From the NCBI GenBank assembly GCA_001603075.1, contig LVBB01000058.1:1-59971 (forward strand): a stretch of DNA of 59,971 nt, written 5' to 3'. This DNA comes from Phycisphaerales bacterium Planc_01. GTDB taxonomy: Bacteria; Planctomycetota; Phycisphaerae; Sedimentisphaerales; Anaerobacaceae. Positions 9,529-17,828 of the stretch are shown here, piece by piece. How positions within the stretch are numbered: position 1 is the first letter of the stretch; each line of letters begins with the position of its first letter. A program made the translations under genes and the position numbers. The notes beneath the pieces were generated by a model that worked only from the letters and a program-made list of their open reading frames with translations, was not told the origin of the DNA and did not search any database.

Positions 9529-10857
9529 TCAGACGGTGTAGGGGACGCGCATGGCGCGGCGGCGCATGCGGTTGGCTTCGGGGTCGGCGATGAATTCGGC
9601 TTTGGTCAGGTCGAACGTGAGGTTCCGCTGCAATCGCTCGCAGGCGTCGGCGGCCAGACAGATGTTCATGGACCGGACCATCACCTCCGGTCCGGCCACG
9701 GGCGTCCGGCGCGAGCGGATGCAGTCGAGGAAGTCGCGCACGTGGTCCAGCGGGCGCTGGGTGCGGGCGGTGTAGTCGGCGAGGATCTGGCGGTAATCGC
9801 GCAGCAGCTCGGGCGAGGAGACGTCGGGCGCCGAATAGCCGTCGGCGGCGCCGGCCCATCCTTCGGGGCCGTCGAAACGCTCGCCGCAGGCGCCGTGCCA
9901 GTACTCACACGGGTCCCAGACGGATCCGGCGACGCGGAACAGGACGAGCTTGACGCCATTGGACAGGCGCGTCACCATCGTGGCATCGGGTCCGGCGTAC
10001 TCGAACTCGATGGAGGAGATCTTCGTGACATCGAGCCCGGCCAGGGCCTGGGCGACCGTGTGCGCGCCCCACATGGCGACGTCGGTGGCAAAGTCGTAGA
10101 AGTGATACCAGCCGCCGCCGGTGACGTAGCCCGCGTTGTATGGCCGCCAGGGAGACGGTCCGAGCCAGAGGTCCCAGTCCAGCTCGTCTTTGGGCGGTTC
10201 GGGCTGGGCATCCAGCCAGTCGTGGCGCAGCCCGTCGCGCCAGCGGCAGTCGGCATAGACGGTGTGGATCGGTCCGAGTTGGCCGGAGCGGGCCATTTCG
10301 ATGGCGAAGACGTGGTGCGGCTCGCTGAGCCGCTGGGCCCCGGTCTGGTAGACGCGCCCGTAGCGGGCGGCGGTCTCGGCGACAGCGCGGCCCTCGGCCA
10401 TCGTCAGGCACGCGGGCTTTTCGCAATAGACGTCCTTGCCCGCCCGCATCGCAAGGACCGAGGCCAGCGCGTGCCAGCGGTCGCCGGTGGCGATCAGGAC
10501 GGCGTCGACGTCGGTCCGCTCGGCGAGGAACTGCCGCATGTCGCCATACGTGGCACAGTCTTTGTTACCGTGCTTGGTGTCCACCGCATTCTTGGCGGCG
10601 TCGCGTTTGCCTTTGACGACATCACAGACGGCGACCCACTGCACATCCTGCTGGGTCAGTAGGTAGCTCAGATCGTAGGACCCGCGTCCGCCGAGGCCGA
10701 TGCCGCCCATGACGATGCGTTCGCTGGGCGCTACGGCCCCGCCGCGACCGAGGGCGGAGGCGGGGACATACCAAGGCAACGCCACGGCGCCGGCCGCCAT
10801 TGCCCCGCGTGCCATGAATCGTCGGCGCGTCAGTGTCGTGCTCTTGTCGTCGCTCAT
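9529..10857 (-). CDS. Tat-exported Gfo/Idh/MocA family oxidoreductase
   Basis: 442 residues. ATG 10857 has AAAGGGAC 7 bases upstream. The N-terminus is a twin-arginine signal (TRRRFMARGAMAAGAVALP). The NAD(P)-binding Rossmann fold follows, with GGIGLGGRGS, VCDVVKGKR and then the family signature CEKPACL in place of the usual EKP motif. A C-terminal alpha/beta substrate domain contains WDLWLGPSPWRPYNAGY, typical of the long planctomycete subgroup. It probably oxidises or epimerises a sugar derivative in the periplasm with tightly bound cofactor. It lies downstream of the U32 gene (102-base gap) and upstream of GH26 on the same strand. Substrate unknown. Confidence 0.88.
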   Translation of the reverse strand: MSDDKSTTLTRRRFMARGAMAAGAVALPWYVPASALGRGGAVAPSERIVMGGIGLGGRGSYDLSYLLTQQDVQWVAVCDVVKGKRDAAKNAVDTKHGNKDCATYGDMRQFLAERTDVDAVLIATGDRWHALASVLAMRAGKDVYCEKPACLTMAEGRAVAETAARYGRVYQTGAQRLSEPHHVFAIEMARSGQLGPIHTVYADCRWRDGLRHDWLDAQPEPPKDELDWDLWLGPSPWRPYNAGYVTGGGWYHFYDFATDVAMWGAHTVAQALAGLDVTKISSIEFEYAGPDATMVTRLSNGVKLVLFRVAGSVWDPCEYWHGACGERFDGPEGWAGAADGYSAPDVSSPELLRDYRQILADYTARTQRPLDHVRDFLDCIRSRRTPVAGPEVMVRSMNICLAADACERLQRNLTFDLTKAEFIADPEANRMRRRAMRVPYTV

Positions 10858-10959
10858 GGGCTTGTCCCTTTCGTTCCGTCGCGTTGTCTTCGTCGAGAGG
10901 CGAACAAGGTCCGGCCGCCCGACGCAGGATGCCAGCTTACCGCCAAAGGCGGGCCGACT

Positions 10960-12813
10960 TCAAGTCTTCTCCGGAATCCCTTGCGGTCGGGCAACTGATG
11001 GGGCAAAGATCTGCATGCTGCAGGGCCCACACAGGAAGCGGACCTCGAATCGGCGGCCGTCCTCGTCCTCCAGGATCATCGGTTCGGCAGCGGCGACGGA
11101 TTGCGGTCCGGCGCACAGCCCCAACTCTCGGCGCAGGCAGTACTTGGTGGTCATAACGAGCCGACCGGACAGGTCCAGCCCGGACTCAGCCGCCGGCTCG
11201 ATCGTCTCGACGCCGTGCCGATAGTAGAAGGCCTCCGCCTTACGATTCAGGACGTTCCCCAGATACGTCAGATGCTTCTCGGGATAAGCGACCGAGTTCT
11301 TGCGGATCGCGCCGGCGGGGCGGGGGCGATTGCTCTCTCTCGCCCCCATCAACCGCGCGATGAGTTCTCGTCTGGCGGCGTTCAACTGCGAGACGGGGAG
11401 GAAGCAGACGTTCTTTATCTCTATACGCACGTCGCGACAGACGAACAGCGTGTTGCCGAGCTTCGTCAGTTGTGTGGTGATCGTCTTGCGGGCGGCCTCT
11501 GCGTTCCGGGCCGGCTGGGTGGCGGCCACGATGGCGACGGTCGCCTCGTTGCCGTCCTCGTCGCGGCCCGACAGCACCAGGCCTTCGGACGTCTCGTGCA
11601 GGCGCATCGTCAGTTCAATGCGTCGCTCAGCGGCCTTGTCCGTCAGCCTGGCACAGAAGAGGCGGTCGTAATTGCGATGGATTCTCTGTCCGGCACGGAT
11701 GCCGTGCATCTTCTGCGGGTACACCTTGCGACCCTCGATGCGATTGACGAGGGTCCCGGCCAACTGTCGCTGCCCGTCGAAGAAGCAGATTCCATCGCCG
11801 TTGTGCAGGTCGTGGTCGCCGTCGAGGAGGAAGCACGACTTCTCGACACCGGCCACCGTTCCGACGAATTCGCCCGTGGACTTCGGGCTGTCCATCGATG
11901 CGAAATGCACGCGGCGCCCGGCCAGACCATAGTCGGTAAACCCGCGATTGAACGTCCTGGCGGGATCGGGCTCAAAGGCCAGTTCAGACGGGCCCGAACT
12001 GGTTCGGCGGAGGCCTTTCTCGGCGAGGAGGGCATCGAGTCTGCGGCGGTAGAAGCCGACGGTGTTCGCGACGTACGGGGCGTCTTTGAGCCGGCCCTCG
12101 ATCTTGAACGACGTGATCCCGGCGTCGATCAACTCCGCCAGGTGATCGGCCAGATTCAGGTCCTTTAGCGACAGCAGATGGCGGTCCTCGGCAAGGATCC
12201 TGCCGTGTCGGTCCCTGAGGTTGTAGCGCCGCCGGCAGGGCTGGGCGCACTGGCCGCGATTGCCGCTGCGTCCGCCAATGGCATAGCTCATACAGCACAG
12301 GCCGCTGACGCCCACGCACAACGCGCCGTGAACGAAGCATTCCAGTTCGATCGTGGTCTGCCGGCGGATTTCGCCAATTTGCTCGAGCGCCAGCTCGCGG
12401 GCCAGGATCACGCGCGAGAAACCGACCGCTTCGAGGAACCGGACCTTCTCGACCGTCGCATTGTGCATCTGCGTGCTGGCGATCAGCGGAACAGGCGGCA
12501 GGTCCAGTTCGAGCAGACCGACGTCCTGGACGATCAGTCCGTCGATGCCGATACGATGGAGCTGGCCGATCATCTTCTCGGCCCGGGCCAGTTCGTCATC
12601 GCGCAGCAGCGTGTTCAGAGCCACATAGACCCGGACATAATAGGGATGAGCGAAGTCGACGATCTGCCGGATCGCCGAGATCGTGTTGCCGGCCGCCTCG
12701 CGGGCGCTGAACTGCGGCGCACCGACGTAGACGGCGTCGGCCCCGCAGCGAATCGCGGCGATCGCGACCGAGGCGTCCCGAGCGGGGGCTAACAGTTCGA
12801 TTCCGGCAGACAT
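10960..12813 (-). CDS. U32 family protein with RlhA-like (YdcP) architecture
   Basis: 617 residues. The N-terminal TIM-barrel opens IELLAPARDASVAIAAI and carries the U32 signature ELECFVHGALCVGVSGLCC, followed by GNRGQCAQPCRRRY. The middle region matches the DUF3656 (collagenase-like) type, and further Cys occur near the C-terminus (CLRRELGLC, FLCGPCS), fitting the Fe-S cluster-binding RNA hydroxylases. Length and domain order resemble E. coli RlhA, which makes 5-hydroxycytidine in 23S rRNA using prephenate, more than the shorter TrhP. Annotation as a peptidase would be misleading. No clear ribosome site precedes ATG 12813; the gene lies 79 bases after sirC and is probably co-transcribed with it. 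The exact RNA target is inference. Confidence 0.82.
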   Translation of the reverse strand: MSAGIELLAPARDASVAIAAIRCGADAVYVGAPQFSAREAAGNTISAIRQIVDFAHPYYVRVYVALNTLLRDDELARAEKMIGQLHRIGIDGLIVQDVGLLELDLPPVPLIASTQMHNATVEKVRFLEAVGFSRVILARELALEQIGEIRRQTTIELECFVHGALCVGVSGLCCMSYAIGGRSGNRGQCAQPCRRRYNLRDRHGRILAEDRHLLSLKDLNLADHLAELIDAGITSFKIEGRLKDAPYVANTVGFYRRRLDALLAEKGLRRTSSGPSELAFEPDPARTFNRGFTDYGLAGRRVHFASMDSPKSTGEFVGTVAGVEKSCFLLDGDHDLHNGDGICFFDGQRQLAGTLVNRIEGRKVYPQKMHGIRAGQRIHRNYDRLFCARLTDKAAERRIELTMRLHETSEGLVLSGRDEDGNEATVAIVAATQPARNAEAARKTITTQLTKLGNTLFVCRDVRIEIKNVCFLPVSQLNAARRELIARLMGARESNRPRPAGAIRKNSVAYPEKHLTYLGNVLNRKAEAFYYRHGVETIEPAAESGLDLSGRLVMTTKYCLRRELGLCAGPQSVAAAEPMILEDEDGRRFEVRFLCGPCSMQIFAPSVARPQGIPEKT

Positions 12814-12892
12814 GGTCGTATGCGACGGGCAATTGTGGGGAACGGCGCTGGGTCGAAATCAGACATGGGGCGACCGGATATATCGAGGGCCG

Positions 12893-13537
12893 TCAGTGCT
12901 TCGTTTGGTGTGAGTCGATGCGCGCCTGCGTCTTTTCGCGCCAGGCGTCCGAGCCGCTGGCGGTGAAGTAGTCGAACGATTCGTCGTCGACGAGTTCGCC
13001 GAGCAGGACTTTGCGGTCGGCCGGGTCTTCGATGACCTCGATGATCCGCTTCCGGGCCCATTCGAGTTCGGCCAGGAACAAGCCGTGCTGCTCGGTGAAG
13101 ATTGCTTCGAGCTTCTCGCGGAGGTGGCCGGCGTAGGCGGGGCAGTAGCCATCGGTGCCGATGGCGATTTGCAGGTCGCCGCGTCGGACAACGGCCGGAA
13201 CGAAGAAATCGCACAGAGGTGGATCGTCCACGACGTTGCAGAGGATGCCCAACTCCTGGCAGTCGCTGTGGACCTGCCGGTTGACCTTCTCGTCATTCGT
13301 CGCAGCGATCGCGAGCACCGCCTCGGCGATGTACTCTTTGGAGTACTTGCCGCGGATCAGTTGGGCGCCGCGCTCGGTGCACAGTCCGGTCAGCACGTCG
13401 CTGGCGTGATCGGCCACGACGACCAGACGCGCCCCGGCATCGAGCAGGACGCCGGCCTTCCGCACGGCCACAGCGCCTCCGCCGACGAGCACGACGCGTC
13501 GATCCGTCAAATCCAGAAATATCGGGTACTTTGGCAT
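12893..13537 (-). CDS. sirC: Precorrin-2 dehydrogenase / sirohydrochlorin ferrochelatase
   Basis: 214 residues, matching the SirC/Met8/CysG N-terminal family. The start is secure because MPKYPIFLDLTDRRVVLVGGG aligns with the family N-terminus. GGGAVAVRKAG (about 20-30) binds NAD+. NVVDDPPLCDFFVPA and IAIGTDGYCPAYA are family motifs of the active-site region, and the dimer and helical C-terminal domain is complete. It oxidises precorrin-2 to sirohydrochlorin and may insert iron to give sirohaem. No uroporphyrinogen methyltransferase, sulfite reductase or haem gene is near, so it is an isolated pathway member here. A TATAAT lies 8 bases before the ATG and no ribosome site is present, which points to a leaderless mRNA. 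Confidence 0.9.
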   Translation of the reverse strand: MPKYPIFLDLTDRRVVLVGGGAVAVRKAGVLLDAGARLVVVADHASDVLTGLCTERGAQLIRGKYSKEYIAEAVLAIAATNDEKVNRQVHSDCQELGILCNVVDDPPLCDFFVPAVVRRGDLQIAIGTDGYCPAYAGHLREKLEAIFTEQHGLFLAELEWARKRIIEVIEDPADRKVLLGELVDDESFDYFTASGSDAWREKTQARIDSHQTKH

Positions 13538-13545
13538 TGTTGTGG

Positions 13546-13551
13546 ATTATA
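13546..13551 (-). promoter_or_regulatory. -10 element giving a leaderless sirC transcript
   Basis: On the minus strand TATAAT is followed by CCACAACA and then the sirC ATG (13537). Transcription starting 7 bases after the -10 would begin within about two bases of the start codon. No good -35 is seen 16-18 bases upstream. Confidence 0.5.
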
Positions 13552-13725
13552 CCCTTGGCCCATTCGATCCGATATGCATTTTCCGGGCTTTCCCAACAAA
13601 TCCGTTCGGTTTTTTGCGTTCGCAACGGTGGGGCGATGTGGTACACTCGCGGCCTGCGATGTCGTTCATCCAATTGTCTGGGTCAGGCTGGCTCGATGCC
13701 GAGTCGGTCGGGGAGGTCCGATTCA

Positions 13726-14271
13726 GTGATCGAATTGTGTGCGCCCCTGGCGGACCATGATGTTCGTCGGTTGAAAGCGGGTGATGAGGTGCTCCTTCGC
13801 GGCGTGGTGTATGCCGCCCGCGACATGGCCCACAAACGGCTCTGTGCTGCGCTCGACAGCGGCCGGGCACTCCCGATCGCGCTGGATGGGGCGGTCATCT
13901 ATTTCGTCGGTCCGACGCCGGCGCGGCCACCGGCAGTGATCGGTGCGGCCGGACCGACCACGTCGTCGCGGATGGACCCGTTCAGTCCGCAACTGATCGC
14001 GCATGGGCTGCGTGCGACGATGGGCAAGGGCTATCGCAGCGACGAGGTCCGCCGGGCGCTGCAGGAGTACGGAGCGGTGCATCTGGCGACGCTGGGGGGG
14101 GCCGGGGCACTGTTGAGCAAGCACATCGTCAGTGCTGAGGTCGTTGCGTACGAGGACCTGGGGACCGAGGCGATCCGCCGGCTGGAGGTGGTTGATTTTC
14201 CTGCGGTGGTGGCGTATGATGCCGCCGGGGGTAGTGTGTACGACATGATTCGTGACCGTTCCGGAGTATGA
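13726..14271 (+). CDS. Class I fumarase / L-tartrate dehydratase beta subunit (orphan)
   Basis: 181 residues. The frame is open from 13531, but GTG 13726 is chosen because GGGGAGG lies about 9 bases upstream and the product then starts like the family (VIELCAPLADHDVRRLKAGDEVLL). Further signs are GVVYAARDMAHKRL, IGAAGPTTSSRMDPF, GKGYRSDEVRRAL and GGAGALLSKHI. This domain forms half of class I fumarases or tartrate dehydratases and needs the Fe-S alpha subunit, which is not in this window. The TGA is one base away from the next ATG, so translation of the GTPase gene is probably coupled. It hydrates or dehydrates a C4 dicarboxylate if a partner exists elsewhere. Confidence 0.88.
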   Translation: MIELCAPLADHDVRRLKAGDEVLLRGVVYAARDMAHKRLCAALDSGRALPIALDGAVIYFVGPTPARPPAVIGAAGPTTSSRMDPFSPQLIAHGLRATMGKGYRSDEVRRALQEYGAVHLATLGGAGALLSKHIVSAEVVAYEDLGTEAIRRLEVVDFPAVVAYDAAGGSVYDMIRDRSGV

Positions 14272-14272
14272 G

Positions 14273-15331
14273 ATGAAGGCAGTGTTGCTTGGGCTGGTGC
14301 AGTCCGGCAAGAGTACGATCTTTTCGGCCATCAGCGGCAAGGCGGTCCCCCCGATGGGGGCCACGGCGATTGAGGAGGCGATCGTTCCGGTCCCCGACAG
14401 TCGCCTGGACTGGCTCGAAACGCTCTACAAACCGAAGAAGAAGACCCTGGCGACGATCGACGTGCTGGACCTTCCGGGTTTCAGCTTTACGGACGAGCAC
14501 GGGCGGGCGGCAGCCCGACGGCTGATCGGGCAGATTCGCACGGCGGACATGCTGGTCCTGGTCGTTCGGGCGTTCGAGAACGCAAGCGTCGCGGCGTACC
14601 GCAACAGCGTCGATTGGAGGCGGGATCTGGCCGAGTTGCAGACCGAACTGCTGCTCAGCGACCTGGAATTGGTCACCACGCGGGTCGAGAAGCTGGAGAA
14701 ACAGGTTCACAAGCCCACCAAGACGCAGGCGCAGGACAAGGTCGAGCTGGCCCTCCAATTGAGGCTTCAGGAGGCGATTGAGGCCGAGCAGCCGATCAGC
14801 TCCGTGATCCATACCGACGAGGAGCGGGCCATCGTCAAGTCGCTGGGCTTCCTGACGCTCAAGCCGATGGCGGTTGTCGTCAACGTCGGCGAAGACCAGG
14901 CGGGCGAGACGATCCCGGTGGACGGGCCGATCGCGGCGGTGACGATGTGTGCCAAACTCGAACACGAGCTGGCCCAGTTGGACGCCGAGAGCCGAAAGAC
15001 CTTCATGACCGATCTGGGGATTTCCGAGTCGGCGGCCGAGAAGTTCGTTCAGATGTGCTATTCGACGCTCGGGCTGGTGAGTTTCCTGACGGCCGGCGCC
15101 GACGAAGTGCGGGCCTGGCCCATCAAGGACGGGACCGTGGCCGTCGATGCCGCCGGGAAGATTCACAGCGACATCAAACGCGGGTTCATTCGGGCCGAGA
15201 CGATGGCTTACACGGACCTGAAGGAACTGGGTGACGAGAAGGCGGTCAAGGCAGCCGGGAAGATGCGTCTGGAAGGCAAGGAATACGTCGTCAAGGACGG
15301 CGACATCATCAATTTCCGATTCAACGTATAG
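14273..15331 (+). CDS. Divergent YchF-like (Obg/TGS) P-loop GTPase
   Basis: 352 residues. ATG 14273 has CGGAG about 8 bases upstream. The G1 P-loop is GLVQSGKST (residues about 7-15) where YchF has GLPNVGKST, and G3 is DLPG. The expected G4 NxxE/NKxD appears as NVGED, so nucleotide specificity (YchF prefers ATP) cannot be settled. A coiled-coil segment (about 120-175) separates the G domain from a C-terminal TGS-like DUF933 region (FLTAGADEVRAWPIKDG ... GKEYVVKDGDIINFRFNV). The canonical YchF is slightly longer and much more conserved, so this is probably a paralogue rather than the housekeeping gene. It follows the fumarase subunit gene by one base. A role in ribosome-linked stress response is only inferred from the family. 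Confidence 0.8.
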   Translation: MKAVLLGLVQSGKSTIFSAISGKAVPPMGATAIEEAIVPVPDSRLDWLETLYKPKKKTLATIDVLDLPGFSFTDEHGRAAARRLIGQIRTADMLVLVVRAFENASVAAYRNSVDWRRDLAELQTELLLSDLELVTTRVEKLEKQVHKPTKTQAQDKVELALQLRLQEAIEAEQPISSVIHTDEERAIVKSLGFLTLKPMAVVVNVGEDQAGETIPVDGPIAAVTMCAKLEHELAQLDAESRKTFMTDLGISESAAEKFVQMCYSTLGLVSFLTAGADEVRAWPIKDGTVAVDAAGKIHSDIKRGFIRAETMAYTDLKELGDEKAVKAAGKMRLEGKEYVVKDGDIINFRFNV

Positions 15332-15375
15332 CCTATCGACAGACAGATTCGGTTCAGACGGGAGCCAGGCACAGG

Positions 15376-16410
15376 ATGAGAGCAGCGGTATTGACGGGCG
15401 TTCGCCGGATGGAGGTCAGGGAGGTTCCCGATCCGAAGATCGAGAAAGGGACCGATGTCCTGCTGAAGATTGAGAAGGTGGGGGTCTGCGGCTCGGACGT
15501 TCACTACTTCGAGACGGGACGGATCGGCTCGCAGGTCGTGCAGTTCCCGTACATCGTCGGTCACGAGTGCGCCGCGACCGTGGCCAGGGTCGGGCCCGAC
15601 GTGAAGGGCCTCAAGGTGGGCCAGGAGGTGGTGGTCGAGCCGGCGGTGTCCTGCCACGCGTGCGAGCAGTGCAAGGCGGGCCGCGAAAACACGTGTTTCC
15701 ACCTGCGTTTTCTCGGCACGCCGGGGCAGGGCAACGGGTGTTTGTCGGAATATATCGTGATGCCCGAGGAGTGCTGTCTGCCGACGAACGGGAGGATCTC
15801 CATCGAGCAGGGGGTGCTCTGTGAGCCGCTGGCGATTGCGGTCTATGCGGTCAAGCAGTCGCGCCCCGCTCGGGGAGCAGATGTGGCGATGCTCGGGGCC
15901 GGGCCGATTGGGCTGTGCTGCTTGGTCAGCGCCAAGGCGGCCGGTGCCGGCGACTGCTATATGACCGAGAAGATCGACGAGCGCGTCGAGATCGCCCGGC
16001 GGGCCGGGGCCGCGTGGGTCGGCAATCCGCTCAGGGAGGATGTGGTGGCGTCAATCCTCAAGCGTAAGCCGCTCGGACTGGATATCGTATATGAGTGTGC
16101 GGGCCAGCAGGAGACGATCGACCAGGCGGTCGATCTGCTCAAACCGGGCGGCAAGCTCCTGCTGATCGGTATCCCGCGGGACGACCGCATTTCGCTGTCC
16201 ATCGACAAAATCCGGCGCAAAGAGGTAACGATCATCAACGTGCGCCGTCAGAACAAGTGCACCCATGAGGCGATGGATCTGGTCGCCTCGGGGGCGGTTA
16301 CCGTCGATTTCATGGTGACGCATCGGTTCGGGCTCGACCGGGTCCAGGAGGCTTTTGAGCTGGTCGCTGCATATCAGGACGGCGTCGTCAAGGCGATGAT
16401 CGCGATGTGA
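15376..16410 (+). CDS. Zinc-dependent alcohol dehydrogenase (sorbitol/threonine dehydrogenase-like)
   Basis: 344 residues, medium-chain dehydrogenase family. Catalytic zinc ligands are visible as VCGSDVHY and VGHECA (GHE motif); the structural zinc site has four Cys (CHACEQCKAGRENTC). The Rossmann glycine motif is MLGAGPIGLCC, and an acidic residue at the end of the second strand (TEKIDER) suggests NAD+ rather than NADP+. The segment LGTPGQGNGCLSEY and the overall order fit polyol dehydrogenases (sorbitol, xylitol, galactitol) or threonine dehydrogenase. It probably oxidises a secondary alcohol of a polyol in the cytoplasm. It sits 44 bases after the GTPase gene and 107 bases before cinA, in the same direction, so co-transcription is possible. 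Confidence 0.88.
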   Translation: MRAAVLTGVRRMEVREVPDPKIEKGTDVLLKIEKVGVCGSDVHYFETGRIGSQVVQFPYIVGHECAATVARVGPDVKGLKVGQEVVVEPAVSCHACEQCKAGRENTCFHLRFLGTPGQGNGCLSEYIVMPEECCLPTNGRISIEQGVLCEPLAIAVYAVKQSRPARGADVAMLGAGPIGLCCLVSAKAAGAGDCYMTEKIDERVEIARRAGAAWVGNPLREDVVASILKRKPLGLDIVYECAGQQETIDQAVDLLKPGGKLLLIGIPRDDRISLSIDKIRRKEVTIINVRRQNKCTHEAMDLVASGAVTVDFMVTHRFGLDRVQEAFELVAAYQDGVVKAMIAM

Positions 16411-16517
16411 TTGTCGCGGCGTAGGCGTACTGGGGGCCGGAGACAGGGGGTGGTTTCTGCGTCGCGGAGGCCGGCGGCGCCGGGGGTCTTCGTGTCCGGG
16501 AGGGCTTTGGAGGTTCA

Positions 16518-17798
16518 ATGGTCGATCAGGTCAAGCATGCGTGTATCGTCAGCGTGGGCAACGAGCTGCTCAGCGGCCACACGGTCGATACGAACGCCGC
16601 CTACATCGCCCGGCAACTGCGTTCGATCGGGATTCCGACGGTCAGTTCGCATATGGTGGCCGATCTGCAATCGACGATCGTTCAGGCGCTGCGCCTGGCG
16701 GCCGAAGAGGCCGACATCGTGATCGTCACCGGCGGTCTGGGCCCGACCGACGACGACCTGACCCGCGAGGGTCTTGCCGAGTTTCTCGGGGTCGAACTGG
16801 AACTCCAAGAGGATTTGGTTGTCAGATTGAAGGAGTGGTTCCAGCGGCGTGGCGTGCCGATGGTCCGCAAAAACATCGTCCAGGCCCGTATTCCCAAGGG
16901 GGCCCAGGTTGTGCCCAACGAGTGGGGCACGGCGCCGGGGATTCTGGCGGAGAGGGACGGGAAGGTCTTTTTTGCCCTTCCAGGGGTCCCACGGGAGATG
17001 GAGCGGATGCTGGCGGCCTCGGTGCTCCCGAGGCTGCGAGCGATGGTGCGGTGCCAGGCGATGGCGGTGCGCAAGCTCAAGTGCTTCGGGGCCGGGGAAT
17101 CGACGATCGCCGAGATGATCGGCGAGGTCATGGCCCGAGATCGCAATCCGCTGGTCAATTGTACAGCGCATACGGGGGTCATCACGCTCGAAATCGTCGC
17201 TACATCGCCGACGGTCGCCGAGGCCGAGAGGTTGGCTCAAGGCCAGGAGGCCTCGCTGCGCGAGGTTCTCGGACCGCTGGTCTACGGGGTGGGCGACGAG
17301 ACGCTGGCCGAGGTCGTCGGTCGGCAGTTGCAGGGGCTGGGAAAGACGCTGGCGGTCGCCGAGTCCTGCACGGGCGGTCTGCTTGCCAAGCTGATCACGG
17401 ACATCCCCGGGGCCAGCGGGTACTTCACCCACGGGTGGGTGACCTACAGCAACCAGGCCAAGATCGAGGAACTGGGGGTCCCGGGGGAGTTGATCGCTCT
17501 ACATGGTGCGGTCAGTGAGCCGGTGGCCGAGGCGATGGCCCAGGGGGCGCGTCGCCGGGCCGGGGCCGATTATGCCGTTGGTATCACCGGCATCGCCGGG
17601 CCGGATGGGGGTACCGAAGACAAGCCCGTCGGCTTGGTGTGTATCGCGGTGGACTTCCAAGGGCGGACACAGACCGTCCGGGAAGGATTCCCCTGGGAAC
17701 GCCACCTTGTGCGAATGCGCGCCGCCCAGACGGCGCTGGACATCCTGCGTCGCGGACTGGCCGTTGACTCGTCGGCCGGAAAATGCTATAATCAGTAG
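16518..17798 (+). CDS. cinA: CinA-family NMN deamidase / damage-inducible protein
   Basis: 426 residues, full length. ATG 16518 has GGAGG 7 bases upstream. The N-terminal MoCF-like domain has CIVSVGNELLSGHTVDTNA and TGGLGPTDDDLT. The C-terminal CinA domain has AESCTGGLLAKLITDIPGASGYF and GITGIAGPDGGTEDKPVG, the NMN amidohydrolase (PncC) active-site region. The enzyme converts nicotinamide mononucleotide to nicotinate mononucleotide in pyridine nucleotide recycling; the N-terminal domain has ADP-ribose pyrophosphatase activity in characterised homologues. Its last 35 bases contain the promoter of the downstream pilus ATPase gene. No recA is adjacent. Confidence 0.95.
   Translation: MVDQVKHACIVSVGNELLSGHTVDTNAAYIARQLRSIGIPTVSSHMVADLQSTIVQALRLAAEEADIVIVTGGLGPTDDDLTREGLAEFLGVELELQEDLVVRLKEWFQRRGVPMVRKNIVQARIPKGAQVVPNEWGTAPGILAERDGKVFFALPGVPREMERMLAASVLPRLRAMVRCQAMAVRKLKCFGAGESTIAEMIGEVMARDRNPLVNCTAHTGVITLEIVATSPTVAEAERLAQGQEASLREVLGPLVYGVGDETLAEVVGRQLQGLGKTLAVAESCTGGLLAKLITDIPGASGYFTHGWVTYSNQAKIEELGVPGELIALHGAVSEPVAEAMAQGARRRAGADYAVGITGIAGPDGGTEDKPVGLVCIAVDFQGRTQTVREGFPWERHLVRMRAAQTALDILRRGLAVDSSAGKCYNQ
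17764..17792 (+). promoter_or_regulatory. Strong sigma70-type promoter for pilB-pilT
   Basis: TTGACT at 17764-17769, a 17-base spacer, and an extended -10 (TGC before TATAAT at 17787-17792). It lies inside the end of cinA and about 30 bases before the pilB ATG. The 9-mer TGCTATAAT recurs in the gspE promoter at 20930-20938. Confidence 0.75.
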
Positions 17799-17828
17799 GG
17801 ATCAATAGATACGGCACATGAGGTTTGT

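Noticed and set aside
10548-10563. TGGCAC-N5-TTGT, resembling a sigma-54 promoter
   Set aside because: It lies inside and antisense to an oxidoreductase gene, with TTGT in place of TTGC and no gene downstream in that direction.
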